From the NCBI RefSeq assembly GCF_008711325.1, contig NZ_VXDB01000002.1, positions 264,153-328,152 on the forward strand: 64,000 bases of DNA, written 5' to 3'. A program made the translations under genes and the position numbers. The notes below the pieces were generated by a model. It was given only the letters and a program-made list of their open reading frames with translations. It was not told where the DNA came from and searched no databases. This document shows positions 18,726 to 29,158 of this stretch, piece by piece. The stretch's first letter is position 1. Every line of letters starts with the position of its first letter. Source of the DNA: Roseibium sediminis. Lineage in GTDB: Bacteria > Pseudomonadota > Alphaproteobacteria > Rhizobiales > Stappiaceae.

Positions 18726-19508
18726 TCAATTCATATCGACGGAACCGACATAACCTTCAGCGATTGTTTGCGGGTATCGTTCTGCGACCAGTTCGCCGAT
18801 GATCCGATCAAATTCCTCGAACCGATGGACCCAATGCGACTTTCTCGAAATGCCGAGATAAAGGTTCACCGTGTTCCCCGGCCGGTAAGCGGTCTTTTCG
18901 AACAGTCCCGACAGGCTGTTGGATTCCAGATAGTAGTCGACCTGACAGTCCGTGCCGACGATTGTCTTGATGCGCTTGTTGATCAACATGTCGACGAGGT
19001 TTTCCTCGGTCGCAACACCAACCTTGCGGATGGAGTCATCCGCGTCGAAGGGCTCGAAATAGGCCGAGTGCAGAACGTAGCCAACGCTGAACTTTTTCAG
19101 ATCCTGATAGGTCGCAATGTCCTTGCCCTCGCCTTTCGCCGTGTAGAAAACCGTCGAGCAGGCGTAATAGGGTGTGCTTGTGTAGAGGATGTATTTGGCC
19201 CGCTCTTCCCGATAGGCCAACCCGGTCATGACGTCCAGAATCCCGAACTCCATGGATTTCAGGCTGCGTCCCCATGGCTTGTGCTCGATCTGAAACTCGA
19301 TCCCCATGCGCCGTGACACCTCGGTGATCAGGTCTACATCAATGCCTTCATACCCCTTGGGAGTCTCGATCCGGAAAGGCGGCCATGCGTCCATTCCAAG
19401 GCGAATGGTTTCAGCATGCACAGGGCCCTCTGCCGCAATCATCAACAGGCCAGCCCCCAGAACGGCACGTGCCAGGCTTCCCAACATCTGTCGAATATCC
19501 TCGATCAT
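18726..19508 (-). CDS. periplasmic solute-binding protein (SBP_bac_3 type)
   Basis: About 260 aa with a signal peptide (LARAVLGAGLLMIAAEGPVHA) and a family 3 extracellular binding domain: IRLGMDAWPPFRIETPKGYEGIDVDL near residue 35, WGRSLKSMEFGILDVMTGL near 85 and a C-terminal DRIIGELVAERYPQ. Such proteins usually deliver amino acids to ABC transporters, but no permease or ATPase is nearby, so it may serve a distant transporter or a signalling role. ATG 19508 is preferred over 19526 because it leaves a normal leader. Confidence 0.85.
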   Translation of the reverse strand: MIEDIRQMLGSLARAVLGAGLLMIAAEGPVHAETIRLGMDAWPPFRIETPKGYEGIDVDLITEVSRRMGIEFQIEHKPWGRSLKSMEFGILDVMTGLAYREERAKYILYTSTPYYACSTVFYTAKGEGKDIATYQDLKKFSVGYVLHSAYFEPFDADDSIRKVGVATEENLVDMLINKRIKTIVGTDCQVDYYLESNSLSGLFEKTAYRPGNTVNLYLGISRKSHWVHRFEEFDRIIGELVAERYPQTIAEGYVGSVDMN

Positions 19509-19870
19509 GCGCGCCTGCAAAACCAAGCCTTATGAAATAAAAAATGCGACGCACCAACAGAGCTTTGAATAAATCATGGTCCGATGCAATCCACTTTCAC
19601 TAAACACATCGGCCTATACCATTATCATGGTTCTTTTTTCATTTTTCCATACGCGAATTTCCCCAGAGGAACTTCCCATGATGCAAAAAGTGGCGAGGGT
19701 CTGTCCGCAGGGGCGAATTTATTGACGCTAACGGGAAGAAAGCGGCCAATTACTCTTGCTGCATTGCAGAAGGGTCGTTACAAGTTCCGCCAACGTTGCG
19801 TCCCTTGCGGCCTCCTGCGCCCCCGGATCGTACACAAAATCCTGTCGCCAGTTGAAATTTGGAGCTCGCC
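19509..19870. other. 362-base divergent intergenic region
   Basis: No gene supported on either strand. It holds the divergent promoters of the binding-protein gene and the SulP gene. It is AT-rich near 19530-19660 and normal in composition after that. Confidence 0.5.
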
Positions 19871-21448
19871 TTGTCCGCTCGCGCCGAGGCCCTTGGGCCC
19901 GTGTCTACCGAATTAACGCCAAGCCGCATCAAGACCGAAGTCCTCGCCGGACTGACCGTCGCGCTGGCTCTCGTCCCCGAAGCCGTTGCCTTTGCCTTTG
20001 TTGCAGGGGTCAATCCGCTTGTCGGGCTTTATGCCGCTTTCATCGTCGGCCTCATTACAGCCTGCTTTGGTGGTCGTCCCGGGATGATTTCCGGAGCGAC
20101 CGGCGCTCTGGCAGTGGTCATGGTGTCTCTGGTCGCCCAGCACGGGGTCGAATATCTGTTTGCCACCGTGGTCCTGATGGGGCTGATCCAGATCGTGGTC
20201 GGCGTCCTTCGCTGGGGCAAATTCATCCGCATGGTGCCTCATCCGGTCATGCTGGGCTTCGTCAATGGCTTGGCCATTGTCATCTTCCTTGCCCAGATGG
20301 GGCAGTTCAAGGTTGAGGACGCAAGCGGCGCGCTGACCTGGATGACGGGAGCTGACCTCTACCTCATGCTGGGGCTCGTTGCCCTGACCATGGCGGTCAT
20401 CTGGCTCTTGCCGAGGCTCACGACCGCCTTCCCGGCTCCCCTCGCCGGTATCCTGTTCGTGTCTGCCATCGTGCTGGGACTTGGGCTGGATACGCGTTCG
20501 GTTGGCGATCTGGCCAGCATCGCCGGAGGATTGCCGTCCCTGCATATCCCCATGGTGCCGCTGACGCTCGAAACGCTGGAAATCATTCTGCCCTATGCCA
20601 TCATTCTGGCAGCCATCGGCCTGATTGAATCCCTGCTGACGCTGAACCTTGTGGCCGACATGACCGGAACCAAGGGCGGCGCCTCCAAGGAGTGCCTTGC
20701 CCAGGGCGCGGCCAATGTGGTCACGGGCTTCTTCGGCGGCATGGGCGGCTGCGCGATGATCGGGCAATCGATGATCAACGTGAAATCGGGCGCCAGAACC
20801 CGCATTTCCGGCATCATGGCTGCCTTGTTCCTGCTGTCCTTTATCCTGTTTGCCTCCCCGCTGATCGAACAGATTCCTGTCGCTGCACTGGTCGGCGTCA
20901 TGTTCATGGTCGTCATCGGCACCTTTGCGTGGGCCAGTTTGAAGATCATGCACAAGATCCCGCCCACAGACGCGCTTGTGATGGTGGTGGTGACCTGTGT
21001 GACCGTCTATTCGGATCTTGCCGTGGCTGTTGTCGTCGGGGTGATCATTTCGGCTCTAGCCTATGCCTGGAATGCCGCCAAGCGGATTGATGCGCGGATC
21101 GGCACGAGCAAGGAAGGCTGGAAGGTCTATCGTCTGTCCGGGCCGCTGTTCTTCGGTTCCACGACCGGCTTCACCGACCTGTTTGATCCGGCAACCGACC
21201 CGGACGACATCGTGATCGATTTCATCGACAGCCGCGTTGTCGACCATTCCGGGCTGGAGGCCATTGATGCCGTGGCTTCAAAATACGAAGCAGCTGGCAA
21301 GCGCCTGCATCTGCGGCACCTGTCGCCGGACTGCATGAAGCTGCTCGACAAGGCAGGCAATCTTGTCGAGGTCTCCGTTCTGGAAGATCCCGACTATGAG
21401 ATTGCAGTTGATTACGGCCACCGGTTCGAAACACCGGCCAAGTCCTGA
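19871..21448 (+). CDS. SulP-family anion transporter with STAS domain
   Basis: About 525 aa, an inner-membrane transporter with roughly 11-14 hydrophobic helices (residues 20-405). The SulP signature region LVPEAVAFAFVAGVNPLVGLYAAF is near residue 30. A cytosolic STAS domain follows (about 425-510, with VIDFIDSRVVDHSGLEAID). The family moves sulfate, bicarbonate or other anions. The start is TTG 19871, with GGAG six bases upstream; a TTG at 19859 lacks this spacing. A bidirectional terminator follows. Sulfate is a reasonable guess given cysDNC at 56-59 kb, but no evidence links them. Confidence 0.88.
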   Translation: MSARAEALGPVSTELTPSRIKTEVLAGLTVALALVPEAVAFAFVAGVNPLVGLYAAFIVGLITACFGGRPGMISGATGALAVVMVSLVAQHGVEYLFATVVLMGLIQIVVGVLRWGKFIRMVPHPVMLGFVNGLAIVIFLAQMGQFKVEDASGALTWMTGADLYLMLGLVALTMAVIWLLPRLTTAFPAPLAGILFVSAIVLGLGLDTRSVGDLASIAGGLPSLHIPMVPLTLETLEIILPYAIILAAIGLIESLLTLNLVADMTGTKGGASKECLAQGAANVVTGFFGGMGGCAMIGQSMINVKSGARTRISGIMAALFLLSFILFASPLIEQIPVAALVGVMFMVVIGTFAWASLKIMHKIPPTDALVMVVVTCVTVYSDLAVAVVVGVIISALAYAWNAAKRIDARIGTSKEGWKVYRLSGPLFFGSTTGFTDLFDPATDPDDIVIDFIDSRVVDHSGLEAIDAVASKYEAAGKRLHLRHLSPDCMKLLDKAGNLVEVSVLEDPDYEIAVDYGHRFETPAKS

Positions 21449-21456
21449 CCATATTG

Positions 21457-21485
21457 AAAAAGGGGCGGATTTTCCGCCCCTTTTT
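21457..21485. terminator. bidirectional terminator between sulP and the chemoreceptor gene
   Basis: Near-perfect stem AAAAAGGGGCGGA / TCCGCCCCTTTTT with T runs on both strands, between convergent stop codons. Confidence 0.9.
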
Positions 21486-21516
21486 CTTTTTGCTTGCTGT
21501 CAAATGCAAGCGTTCC

Positions 21517-23676
21517 TCAGGCCGCTTCCACGCCCTTGAGGAAGCTATCGACCTCGTTGTTGATCTCCTGCGTGCGACGCGCGAGCCCGGACGATGCCTC
21601 AAGCACGCTGTCGGCGGAGTTCTTGGTCTCTCCGACCGCTGAGCGCACATGTTCCATATTGCCGGTAACCTGCTTGTTGCCTTCGGCGGCACTTTGCACG
21701 TTGCGGGCGATCTCGACAGTGGCTGCGGACTGCTGCTCGACAGCGGAAGCAACGGAGGCAATGAACTCGTCGATCTCCGACATGGAAGAGGCGATGCCAC
21801 CAATGCCGTCGACGGCCTCTTCGGTTGACGCCTGAATGGCCGTCACCTGCTGGGAGATTTCCTCCGTCGCGCGGCTGGTCTGTTCGGCCAGCGACTTCAC
21901 TTCGGACGCCACGACCGCAAAGCCCTTGCCCGCCTCGCCAGCACGAGCGGCCTCGATGGTCGCATTGAGTGCCAGAAGATTGGTCTGGGAGGCAATGTCG
22001 GAAATCATGCCGATGACCTGACCGATCTGCTGTGCTGCAGTCGCCAGGGAGCGGACCTTTCCGTTGACGCTTTCAGAATCCGCAGTTGCCGTGTTCACGA
22101 GGTTCAGGCCCTGTGAAAGCTTGTCGGAGATCTCGCGGATCGATGCTGTAAGCTCCTCGGTGGCCGAAGCAACCGTTTCCGCATTCTGTGTCGCTTCAAC
22201 AGAGGCGTCAGACGCGCTTTCAGCTGTTGTCGAGGTTTCCTCGGCGATCTGGTTCAAGGTGCCTGCTGCTGCGCTCAACGCACCGCTATCGCCGGAAATC
22301 TCGCTCAGGATCGTCTGGACACGCGAGCGGAAGCGGCTGATGAGCTCATCCACCTTCCGCTGACGGGCAGCGCTGCGCTCGCCAGCCTTGGCAGCCTCAC
22401 CTTCCAGCTTGACCCGTTCCACGCCGCTCATGCGGAAGACCTCAAGAGCCTGCGCAATCTTGCCGATTTCGTCAGCACGATCACGGTAAGGCACGTCGAT
22501 TTCAAGCTCACCCCTGGCAAGCCGCTCCATGAGATGTGTGATCTCGTTCAGAGGCTGGATTGCCGTCTTCTTGACAAGGAGCCCGAGCGCAACTCCAAGG
22601 CCAATCACAAGAGCGCCAAGGGAGCTTAAGATAACAGTTGCCTTCGAAACCAAAGCTGCTGCACGGTCGTCCGCACTGTCGCTCAGCGCATCAGCCGCGT
22701 CGATCACAACGTTGATCTGGGCGACCAGATTGTCACCAATCTTGTCGACTTCCTCAGCCTGAAAATCGGCTTCCAGCTCAGCCTTGAGCATCTTTTCGTG
22801 CGTGCTGAAGACACCATCAGCAGCAAGCGCCATGTCCGCCCAAACCTTGAAGTCGGCATGAACGTCCTTCATTTCGGCAAGGTCGGCATCTGTCTCTGCG
22901 TTGTCTTCCAGAACCTTTAGCCATTTATCTGCGGATGCTACGAGATCAGAATAGATTTGGCGGTGCTTCAGCATGTTTGCCGGGTCTTCCTCGGCGAGCG
23001 TCTCATCCACGGCGCCTTCGATCGCCTTGACCAGCGCGCGAAGCTTCAGGGAAGCTTCCACCATCGGGTAATCGCGTTCAAAGAGTTCACCGAGAATGTC
23101 ATTCACCTGAGCTGCCGTTGACCCCGCCTTGCCAGCGAGGACGTCGCCCGCCTCTTCAGCGGCTGCCATCTCCTGCTCATTGCTCTCGGAAATATCCAGT
23201 AGCCGTTTGCTGAACGCGTCGCCTAGCGCATCCTGCTCTTCCATTTGATGTTCGGCCTTGACCTCAAGATTGAGGGCGCTCAGGTGCGCGGAGTACATGG
23301 CATCCGCTGCGGCGAACAGGGCCTCCTTCTCGTCGGCGAGCGAATTGACAGCCTCATCCATCTCGGGATCGATGATGACTTCCTTCAATTCCTCAAGCGC
23401 CTTGTTGAATCTCACGACGGTGGCCGCATATTCCTGCTTCAGGCCCTCGACATCGGGGATATCCTCGTCCGCCAACATTTCGACAATGAGCTTCTGCATT
23501 TCCGTCGAGTAGTAGACAACGTCATCCGCTGTCTCGACTGTCGGCGCGATCACGTCCGAAATCTCGTTGATCTGCCCCTCGATCGACTTCACCTGCCAGA
23601 GCCCGATCCCGCCAGATATGACAGCCAGAACTGCCATCAACAGGATACCTGACATCACTTTCTGCTGAATTGTCAT
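21517..23676 (-). CDS. methyl-accepting chemotaxis protein
   Basis: A 719-aa transmembrane chemoreceptor. TM1 lies near residues 8-28 and TM2 near 350-372. Between them is a long, all-helical, Glu/Ala-rich periplasmic region (about 320 residues) resembling a helical bimodular sensor. A HAMP domain follows ([20 protein letters not shown]), then a long signalling coiled coil with the conserved hairpin [20 protein letters not shown] near residue 565. There is no C-terminal CheR-binding pentapeptide. ATG 23676 follows GGAG and replaces an upstream in-frame start. Divergent from the adenylate cyclase gene. Ligand unknown. Confidence 0.93.
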   Translation of the reverse strand: MTIQQKVMSGILLMAVLAVISGGIGLWQVKSIEGQINEISDVIAPTVETADDVVYYSTEMQKLIVEMLADEDIPDVEGLKQEYAATVVRFNKALEELKEVIIDPEMDEAVNSLADEKEALFAAADAMYSAHLSALNLEVKAEHQMEEQDALGDAFSKRLLDISESNEQEMAAAEEAGDVLAGKAGSTAAQVNDILGELFERDYPMVEASLKLRALVKAIEGAVDETLAEEDPANMLKHRQIYSDLVASADKWLKVLEDNAETDADLAEMKDVHADFKVWADMALAADGVFSTHEKMLKAELEADFQAEEVDKIGDNLVAQINVVIDAADALSDSADDRAAALVSKATVILSSLGALVIGLGVALGLLVKKTAIQPLNEITHLMERLARGELEIDVPYRDRADEIGKIAQALEVFRMSGVERVKLEGEAAKAGERSAARQRKVDELISRFRSRVQTILSEISGDSGALSAAAGTLNQIAEETSTTAESASDASVEATQNAETVASATEELTASIREISDKLSQGLNLVNTATADSESVNGKVRSLATAAQQIGQVIGMISDIASQTNLLALNATIEAARAGEAGKGFAVVASEVKSLAEQTSRATEEISQQVTAIQASTEEAVDGIGGIASSMSEIDEFIASVASAVEQQSAATVEIARNVQSAAEGNKQVTGNMEHVRSAVGETKNSADSVLEASSGLARRTQEINNEVDSFLKGVEAA

Positions 23677-23878
23677 CCCACCACTCCGAGAACCTCGTGA
23701 TGACAGAGTTACCACCAGCCTTTTAATTAGCTCTTAAAATATTGTATTTATTACGTTATTTGCATTTATATCATCCTGATTAATAGCAGGGACTTTTCAT
23801 TTTGAAACAAATGCCAATAGTCTCCTCAGGCGCGAACTCGCAACACGCCTGCGCCGAGCAACCGATCAGGTACCGACC

Positions 23879-25717
23879 TTGAAGACCAAACTCAAAATCG
23901 TACCCACCCTGTCCACCGTGATAGGCACGTTTGTGTTCCTGACGTCTGCGCTGATCCTTTTCGTGGAGTTCCGGGCTTCACAGAAGCTGTTGCGAGACCT
24001 GGGCAGCGAGTTGATTGTCGAAACGGTCTCCAGTCTGGGGCTGTTCCTTGATACGCGTGGGCAGGATGTGGAGGAACAGGCGGGTTTCATTGCAACATCG
24101 ATAGAAGCCGGCAGTCTGCTTCTTGAGAACAGACAAACGGTCGCCTCTTTCATCTACGGGGCCATGGCCGGTACGCCGCAGACCTCTGACATTTGGGTCG
24201 TTGATCCCGATGGAAACGCTGTCGGTGTCGAACAGGGAGATGCAGATGGCATTTTTGCGCCCCTGCTTGTTCACATCGACAATCTCCCCCTCCTGAAACC
24301 CATATTTGAAGAAGCCCGGACATCCGAAGGAGCCTTCTGGACCGATCCGATCTACTTCACCGAGCGTGGACAGACCTATTTCATCTTTGCCGATCCGGTG
24401 CGTGGCAAGGACACGTTTCTGGGACTTGTTCTCGTCATGGTGTCGATAAGCCAGGTCTCGGAGGTTGCAGCACAATTGTCGGACGATGATTTCACGGTGT
24501 TCATGACGGCGGAAAACCTGCTCATCGCCCATCCGGATATCGAGGAATCGCTTGTCAATCTCTCGTCAGCAAAACCGTTTCCGCTGCTGGAAGAAGCGAG
24601 CGATCCTTTCATCGCCTCCTTCAAGCAGCTCGAGCGACTGGATAACGAAACCTATGGCCTTGAAGACAACTACGAAGTCTATTTTGGAAATGCGCCCGGA
24701 GGCGACAAGCGCTTCATGGTGCTCCAGCGGCCGGTCAAAGGCGACTTTTCAGATGTGACGGTAGGCGTTCATTTTGACGCTGCGCTTTTTGGCCAACCTT
24801 TCCTGCAATTGATCGAAGCCGCCCTTCTGGCGCTTGCCATTCTTGTCGTCGCGCTGGTGTGTGCGGTTTTCCTTGCCAAGTGGATTGCGCGCCCCATTCG
24901 CCGGGCAGCCTTCGGAGCCCGGCAGGTCGCCGATTTTGACCTGGAGGCGGTTCAGTCGCTGCCTGCCAGCAAAATTCGCGAGCTTGATGACCTTGCCTCC
25001 GGCTTCAATGCCATGGTGGAGGTGCTGCAGGCCTTTGTACGTTATGTCCCGCGCAGCCTTGTCCGGCGCATCATGTCCGAAGGGCGTGACATTTCAGCCC
25101 CGACCGAACGCCAGCTGGCTGTCCTTTTCACCGATATTGCGGGTTTCACTTCGGTCTCGGAAAAGATGGGAGCCGTTGAGACAGCGGGCTTCATCAACCA
25201 TCACCTCGGTCTTGTCGGCAATGCGATTGAAGCCAATCACGGAACAATCGACAAATATATCGGCGACAGCGTCATGGCCTTTTGGGGCGCCCCGGAACAT
25301 GTTGACCATCCCGAGCGACTGGCCCTGTCTGCTGCTCGTTCGATCGCAACTGCCATTCGGCAAGACAATGCGACCCGCCAGACAAAAGGGCTTCCGCCGG
25401 TGCGTATCCGCATCGGCATTCATGTCGGGCCTCTGGTGGTTGGTGATATCGGCGCGCCGGGCCGGGTCAACTATACGGTGATCGGCGACACGGTGAATAT
25501 CGCTTCAAGGCTCGAAAGCCTCGGACGCGATGTTGATCCTGATGCGGACGTCATGATCCTCGTCTCGCGCGAGGTGATTGCAGACCACTCGAATGCAGAC
25601 CTGACCATGGAAGACATCGGCGACCGCGCCGTGAAGGGCAAGGATCAGGCCGTGCATGTGGTACGGGTTTTGCCCGAAGCCGAAACTGCCCGCTTTTCAG
25701 CGGACAGTTTTACTTGA
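23879..25717 (+). CDS. membrane class III adenylate cyclase with periplasmic sensor and HAMP
   Basis: A 612-aa protein. TM1 is near residues 12-30, a Cache-like extracellular sensor spans about 35-305, and TM2 is near 308-333. HAMP follows near 335-390, then the cyclase catalytic domain from about 410. Both metal-binding Asp motifs (LFTDIAGFT and YIGDSVMAFWGAP), a Lys in DKYIGD consistent with adenine specificity and the transition-state segment VNYTVIGDTVNIASRLES are present. It should make cAMP from ATP in response to an external signal. The start is TTG 23879, with AGGT upstream. It could act on cNMP-binding proteins such as the antiporter at 44 kb (inference). Confidence 0.92.
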   Translation: MKTKLKIVPTLSTVIGTFVFLTSALILFVEFRASQKLLRDLGSELIVETVSSLGLFLDTRGQDVEEQAGFIATSIEAGSLLLENRQTVASFIYGAMAGTPQTSDIWVVDPDGNAVGVEQGDADGIFAPLLVHIDNLPLLKPIFEEARTSEGAFWTDPIYFTERGQTYFIFADPVRGKDTFLGLVLVMVSISQVSEVAAQLSDDDFTVFMTAENLLIAHPDIEESLVNLSSAKPFPLLEEASDPFIASFKQLERLDNETYGLEDNYEVYFGNAPGGDKRFMVLQRPVKGDFSDVTVGVHFDAALFGQPFLQLIEAALLALAILVVALVCAVFLAKWIARPIRRAAFGARQVADFDLEAVQSLPASKIRELDDLASGFNAMVEVLQAFVRYVPRSLVRRIMSEGRDISAPTERQLAVLFTDIAGFTSVSEKMGAVETAGFINHHLGLVGNAIEANHGTIDKYIGDSVMAFWGAPEHVDHPERLALSAARSIATAIRQDNATRQTKGLPPVRIRIGIHVGPLVVGDIGAPGRVNYTVIGDTVNIASRLESLGRDVDPDADVMILVSREVIADHSNADLTMEDIGDRAVKGKDQAVHVVRVLPEAETARFSADSFT

Positions 25718-25733
25718 GTAGGCTCGACCCAGA

Positions 25734-27320
25734 TTATCGAACCAGAATGTTCTTGAACTGCCACGGGTCGGAGAGATCGAGATCCTCCGGGAAGAAGCCC
25801 GGGCGGCCGTCCAGCGGGGTCCAGTCGGTGTAATACCCGTTGACCGGTCCGAGATACGGCTTCTGGATTTCAAGGCAGCGCCGGAAGTCCATCTCGTCGG
25901 CTTCGACGATCCCTGCTTCCGGGTTTTCCAGTGCCCAGACCATGCCCGCCAGCACCGCAGAGGTCACCTGCAGGCCGGTCGCGTTCTGGTACGGGGCCAA
26001 TTTGCGGGTTTCCTCGATGGAAAGCTGGGAGCCATACCAATAGGCGTTCTTGCCGTGGCCATAGAGCAGGACACCGAGCTCATCGGTGCCGTCCTGAATT
26101 TCGCTTTCATCCAGAACGTGGAGCTTTTCCTGGATCTTGCCTGCGGAGCCGAACATCTCATGCAGGGAAAGAACGGCCACATTTGCCGGATGATAGGCAT
26201 AGTGGCAGGTCGGCCGGTAGGCGAAGTTCTTGCCTTTCTTCACGGTGAAGTAGTCCGCAATCGAGATCGACTCGTTGTGGGTGACAAGAAAACCGAATTG
26301 CGGTCCCGGCGTCGGGCACCAGGTGCGCACGCGGGTGCTGGCGCCCGGCTGCTCCAGATAGATCGCGGCCTTGCTGCCCTTCTTGTGCTTTTTCGCGTTT
26401 TTCGGCTTCCACTTTTCGTGGGTACCCCAGCCCAGTTCAGCTGGCTGAAATCCTTCCGACAGAAACCCTTCAACGGACCAGGTGTTCCAGAAGGCATCCA
26501 TCGGCTTGGGGGAGTTGGCACGCTGGGTGTCGCGTTCGGCAATGTGGATACCCTTCACGCCGACGGTCTGCATGAGCATGGCCCAGCCCTTGCGGCTCTG
26601 GGGCATGTCGAATTCCAGACCGCTTTCAGCAGCAATATCGACAAGGGCCTGCTTGACGAACCAGGAAACCATCCCCGGATTGGCGCCGCAGCAGGATACG
26701 GCCGTCGTTCCACCCGGACGCTTCTTCTTCTCCTTGCGAACGGTTTCGCGAAGAGCGTAGTTGGTGCGGGCAGCAGCGGGAGCGGTTTCGTCGAAATAGA
26801 AGCCGAGCCAGGGTTCAACGACCGTGTCGATATACAGAACGCCCAGCTTGCGGCACAGCTTCATCAGATCCAGCGAGGAGGTGTCGACCGAAAGGTTGAC
26901 CACAAATCCCTGCCCTTCGCCTTCTGTCAGCAGCGGGGTCAGGATGTCCTTGTAATTGTCAGGCGTCAGCGCAACCTGCTCGAAGCGGTAGCCTCGATCG
27001 GTTACCAGCTTTGCATCGGTGTCGACAGGATCAATGACGGTAAAGCGCGACTTGTCGAAGTCGAAATGACGCTCGATCAAGGGAAGCGTTCCCTTGCCAA
27101 TGGAGCCCAGACCGATCATCACCAGCGGTCCGGTGATCGTTCCGTGCTTTGGCCAGACCTGAGCCTTGGGTGCGGCTTTGCCCGGTTTGCGCGCTGCCGA
27201 CTTCTTGGCAGCAGCCGGTTTCCGCTTGGCAGGTGCCGGTTTTGCCGGACTTGCTTCGGCCTTGGCTCTTACTGGCCTGGCCCTCCCCGCGGTCACCGTT
27301 TTTCCGGTTTCTTCGGTCAT
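25734..27320 (-). CDS. hss: homospermidine synthase with Lys/Ala/Pro-rich N-terminal extension
   Basis: A 528-aa NAD-dependent enzyme of the saccharopine-dehydrogenase-like homospermidine synthase family, which makes homospermidine from putrescine (or putrescine plus spermidine). The Rossmann motif VMIGLGSIGKGTLPLI sits near residue 67, with CCGANPGMVSWFVKQAL near 210. Residues 9-55 are an unusual basic extension of repeated AK/PA/KP units that precedes the catalytic domain. The AGGAG before ATG 27320 indicates that this tail is translated. It is the last gene of an ODC-GNAT-hss polyamine set, 144 bases downstream of GNAT. Confidence 0.92.
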   Translation of the reverse strand: MTEETGKTVTAGRARPVRAKAEASPAKPAPAKRKPAAAKKSAARKPGKAAPKAQVWPKHGTITGPLVMIGLGSIGKGTLPLIERHFDFDKSRFTVIDPVDTDAKLVTDRGYRFEQVALTPDNYKDILTPLLTEGEGQGFVVNLSVDTSSLDLMKLCRKLGVLYIDTVVEPWLGFYFDETAPAAARTNYALRETVRKEKKKRPGGTTAVSCCGANPGMVSWFVKQALVDIAAESGLEFDMPQSRKGWAMLMQTVGVKGIHIAERDTQRANSPKPMDAFWNTWSVEGFLSEGFQPAELGWGTHEKWKPKNAKKHKKGSKAAIYLEQPGASTRVRTWCPTPGPQFGFLVTHNESISIADYFTVKKGKNFAYRPTCHYAYHPANVAVLSLHEMFGSAGKIQEKLHVLDESEIQDGTDELGVLLYGHGKNAYWYGSQLSIEETRKLAPYQNATGLQVTSAVLAGMVWALENPEAGIVEADEMDFRRCLEIQKPYLGPVNGYYTDWTPLDGRPGFFPEDLDLSDPWQFKNILVR

Positions 27321-27464
27321 TTGGTACTCCTGCTATGTCACTCAGCCGGGCTGACAAACCCTGGCATCCTGTCGCTGACGTCCTTCTGGAAAGGTGCGTT
27401 GTTTCCGATCACCGGATACAACGCTGTCTCACTGTCATATACAACTTCGCAATTCAGTCGGCTA

Positions 27465-28016
27465 TCACAGCCGATCGCCAATTTGCGAAAAGCGATCCTG
27501 ATCTGTCGCCAGACCGGTCTGTGCCATCTCGCCTGCCGCCTGCAGCACGCCGCAAAGGGCAGCAGATGCCCCTGCCCGCAAGTCAAGCGCAAGGAAGCGG
27601 TGCCGGTCAACCGGGCCGGGAAGGTCCAGATTAGCCAGCAGGCCACCGCGGAAACCGAAACGAACATAGTAGTTCGGGTCTCCCACGAGGATGACAGAGC
27701 GATGGCCGAAGACGGCAGCCTGGTTCAGGGCGTGACGCATCAGCCGGTCGCCGACCTTCTGGCCACGCAGGGCCGGGTCCACAGCCAGCGGGCCCAGCAA
27801 CAGGCAGTCCGTGCCGTCCTCGTCGCGGACGGCCCACAGGCGAACGGTCCCCACAAGGGTGCCGTTTTCATCCAGCGCGCTGTAGGCAAAGACCGGCAGG
27901 CGGCCTTCACGTAGCCGCTCGCTGGTTTTCAGATGCCGATCGGGACCGAAGCTCAGGTCGAGCAGGGCCTCACGGACGCCGGTGTGAGCCGGCACCTCAT
28001 CAACAATCGTAACCAT
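27465..28016 (-). CDS. GNAT-family N-acetyltransferase (YhbS-like)
   Basis: A 183-aa acetyltransferase. The acetyl-CoA motif is LLGPLAVDPALRGQKVGDRLM near residue 72, followed by FGHRSVILVGDPNYYVRFGF near 103, which is the YhbS-type C-terminal signature. It starts 11 bases after the ornithine decarboxylase stop codon, so the two are almost certainly co-transcribed. Acetylation of a polyamine is attractive from context but is not shown by sequence; YhbS-type enzymes have varied or unknown acceptors. Confidence 0.87.
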   Translation of the reverse strand: MVTIVDEVPAHTGVREALLDLSFGPDRHLKTSERLREGRLPVFAYSALDENGTLVGTVRLWAVRDEDGTDCLLLGPLAVDPALRGQKVGDRLMRHALNQAAVFGHRSVILVGDPNYYVRFGFRGGLLANLDLPGPVDRHRFLALDLRAGASAALCGVLQAAGEMAQTGLATDQDRFSQIGDRL

Positions 28017-28027
28017 GACCCTGGTTC

Positions 28028-29158
28028 CTAGATCACGTAGGAGGCGAGCGGCGCGAAGCCGTTGAAGCCCACTGTCGAGTAAGTGGTGGTGTAGGCGCCG
28101 CAGGCTTCGATCAGGACCTTGTCCCCGATGGACAGGCTGACCGGCAGCTCATAGGGCGTCTTCTCGTACATCACATCGACGCTGTCGCATGTCGGACCGG
28201 CCAGAACACACGGAGCAGTCAGGTCCCCGTCCTTCGGGGTCCGGATCGGATAGCGGATGGCTTCGTCCATGGTTTCGGCCAGCCCGTGGAACTTGCCGAT
28301 GTCCAGATAGACCCAACGCACTTCATCCTCGGCGGACTTGCGGGAAATCAGGACCACTTCGGCCTCGATCATGCCGGCATTACCAACCATGCCGCGGCCC
28401 GGCTCGATGATGGTGGATGGCAGGCGATTGCCGAAGTGTCTGGTCAGCGAACCAAAAATGGCAGCCCCATAGGTCGGTACGCCCGGAACATCCTTCAGAT
28501 AGCGGGTGGGGAAGCCCCCACCCATGTTGACCATCTTCAGTTCGATCCCGCGAAGCGCCATTTCCTTGAAGACCCCGGCTGCCATGGCGAGAGCGAGATC
28601 CCAGGCTTCGAGGTTGGCTTGCTGTGAGCCGACGTGGAAGGAGACGCCGTGTGCGAAGAGGCCGAGTCGGTGGGCGTGTTCGAGCACGTCCGGGGCCATA
28701 GCTGCATCACATCCGAATTTTCTTGAAAGCGGCCATTCGGCTCCGACACCGTCACACAGGACGCGGCAGAAGACGCGGCTTCCAGGCGCAGAACGGGCAA
28801 TTTTTTCGACTTCTTCGACACAGTCCACGGCAAAGAGGCGGACCCCGTACGCGTAAGCTTTGGCAATGTCCTTCTCCTTTTTGATGGTGTTGCCATAGGA
28901 AATTCTGTCGGCGGAAGCGCCGGTTGCGAGAACCATTTCGATTTCGCCGACCGAGGCGCAATCGAAGGACGAGCCAAGACGCTCCAACAACGCCAGGATT
29001 TCCGGCGCCGGATTGGCCTTGACTGCGTAAAAAACGGAAGTGTCCGGCAGGGACCGGGCAAAGGCGTGATAGTTTTCGCGCACAATGTCGAGATCGACGA
29101 CAACGCAAGGGCCGTCTTCGTCGCGTCGGCGAAGAAACTCGCGGATACGTTCGCTCAT
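28028..29158 (-). CDS. ornithine/lysine decarboxylase, fold type III (PLP)
   Basis: A 376-aa alanine-racemase-fold decarboxylase. The PLP lysine is in FYAVKANPAPEIL near residue 49, with HVGSQQ near 180, MVNMGGGFPTRY near 213, EPGRGMVGNAG near 256 and the second-subunit Cys motif AGPTCDSVD near 322. It converts ornithine (or lysine) to putrescine (cadaverine), feeding homospermidine synthase two genes downstream. ATG 29158 has AAGGGG upstream. A roughly 600-base gene-free leader precedes it, which may carry a regulatory RNA. Confidence 0.93.
   Translation of the reverse strand: MSERIREFLRRRDEDGPCVVVDLDIVRENYHAFARSLPDTSVFYAVKANPAPEILALLERLGSSFDCASVGEIEMVLATGASADRISYGNTIKKEKDIAKAYAYGVRLFAVDCVEEVEKIARSAPGSRVFCRVLCDGVGAEWPLSRKFGCDAAMAPDVLEHAHRLGLFAHGVSFHVGSQQANLEAWDLALAMAAGVFKEMALRGIELKMVNMGGGFPTRYLKDVPGVPTYGAAIFGSLTRHFGNRLPSTIIEPGRGMVGNAGMIEAEVVLISRKSAEDEVRWVYLDIGKFHGLAETMDEAIRYPIRTPKDGDLTAPCVLAGPTCDSVDVMYEKTPYELPVSLSIGDKVLIEACGAYTTTYSTVGFNGFAPLASYVI

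Noticed and set aside
19584..19916. 110-codon frame in the binding-protein/SulP gap
   Set aside because: No ribosome site, odd composition and overlap with the SulP start region.
26055..27914. 619-codon plus-strand frame across hss and GNAT
   Set aside because: Opposite strand of two clear genes; low-complexity, no family features.
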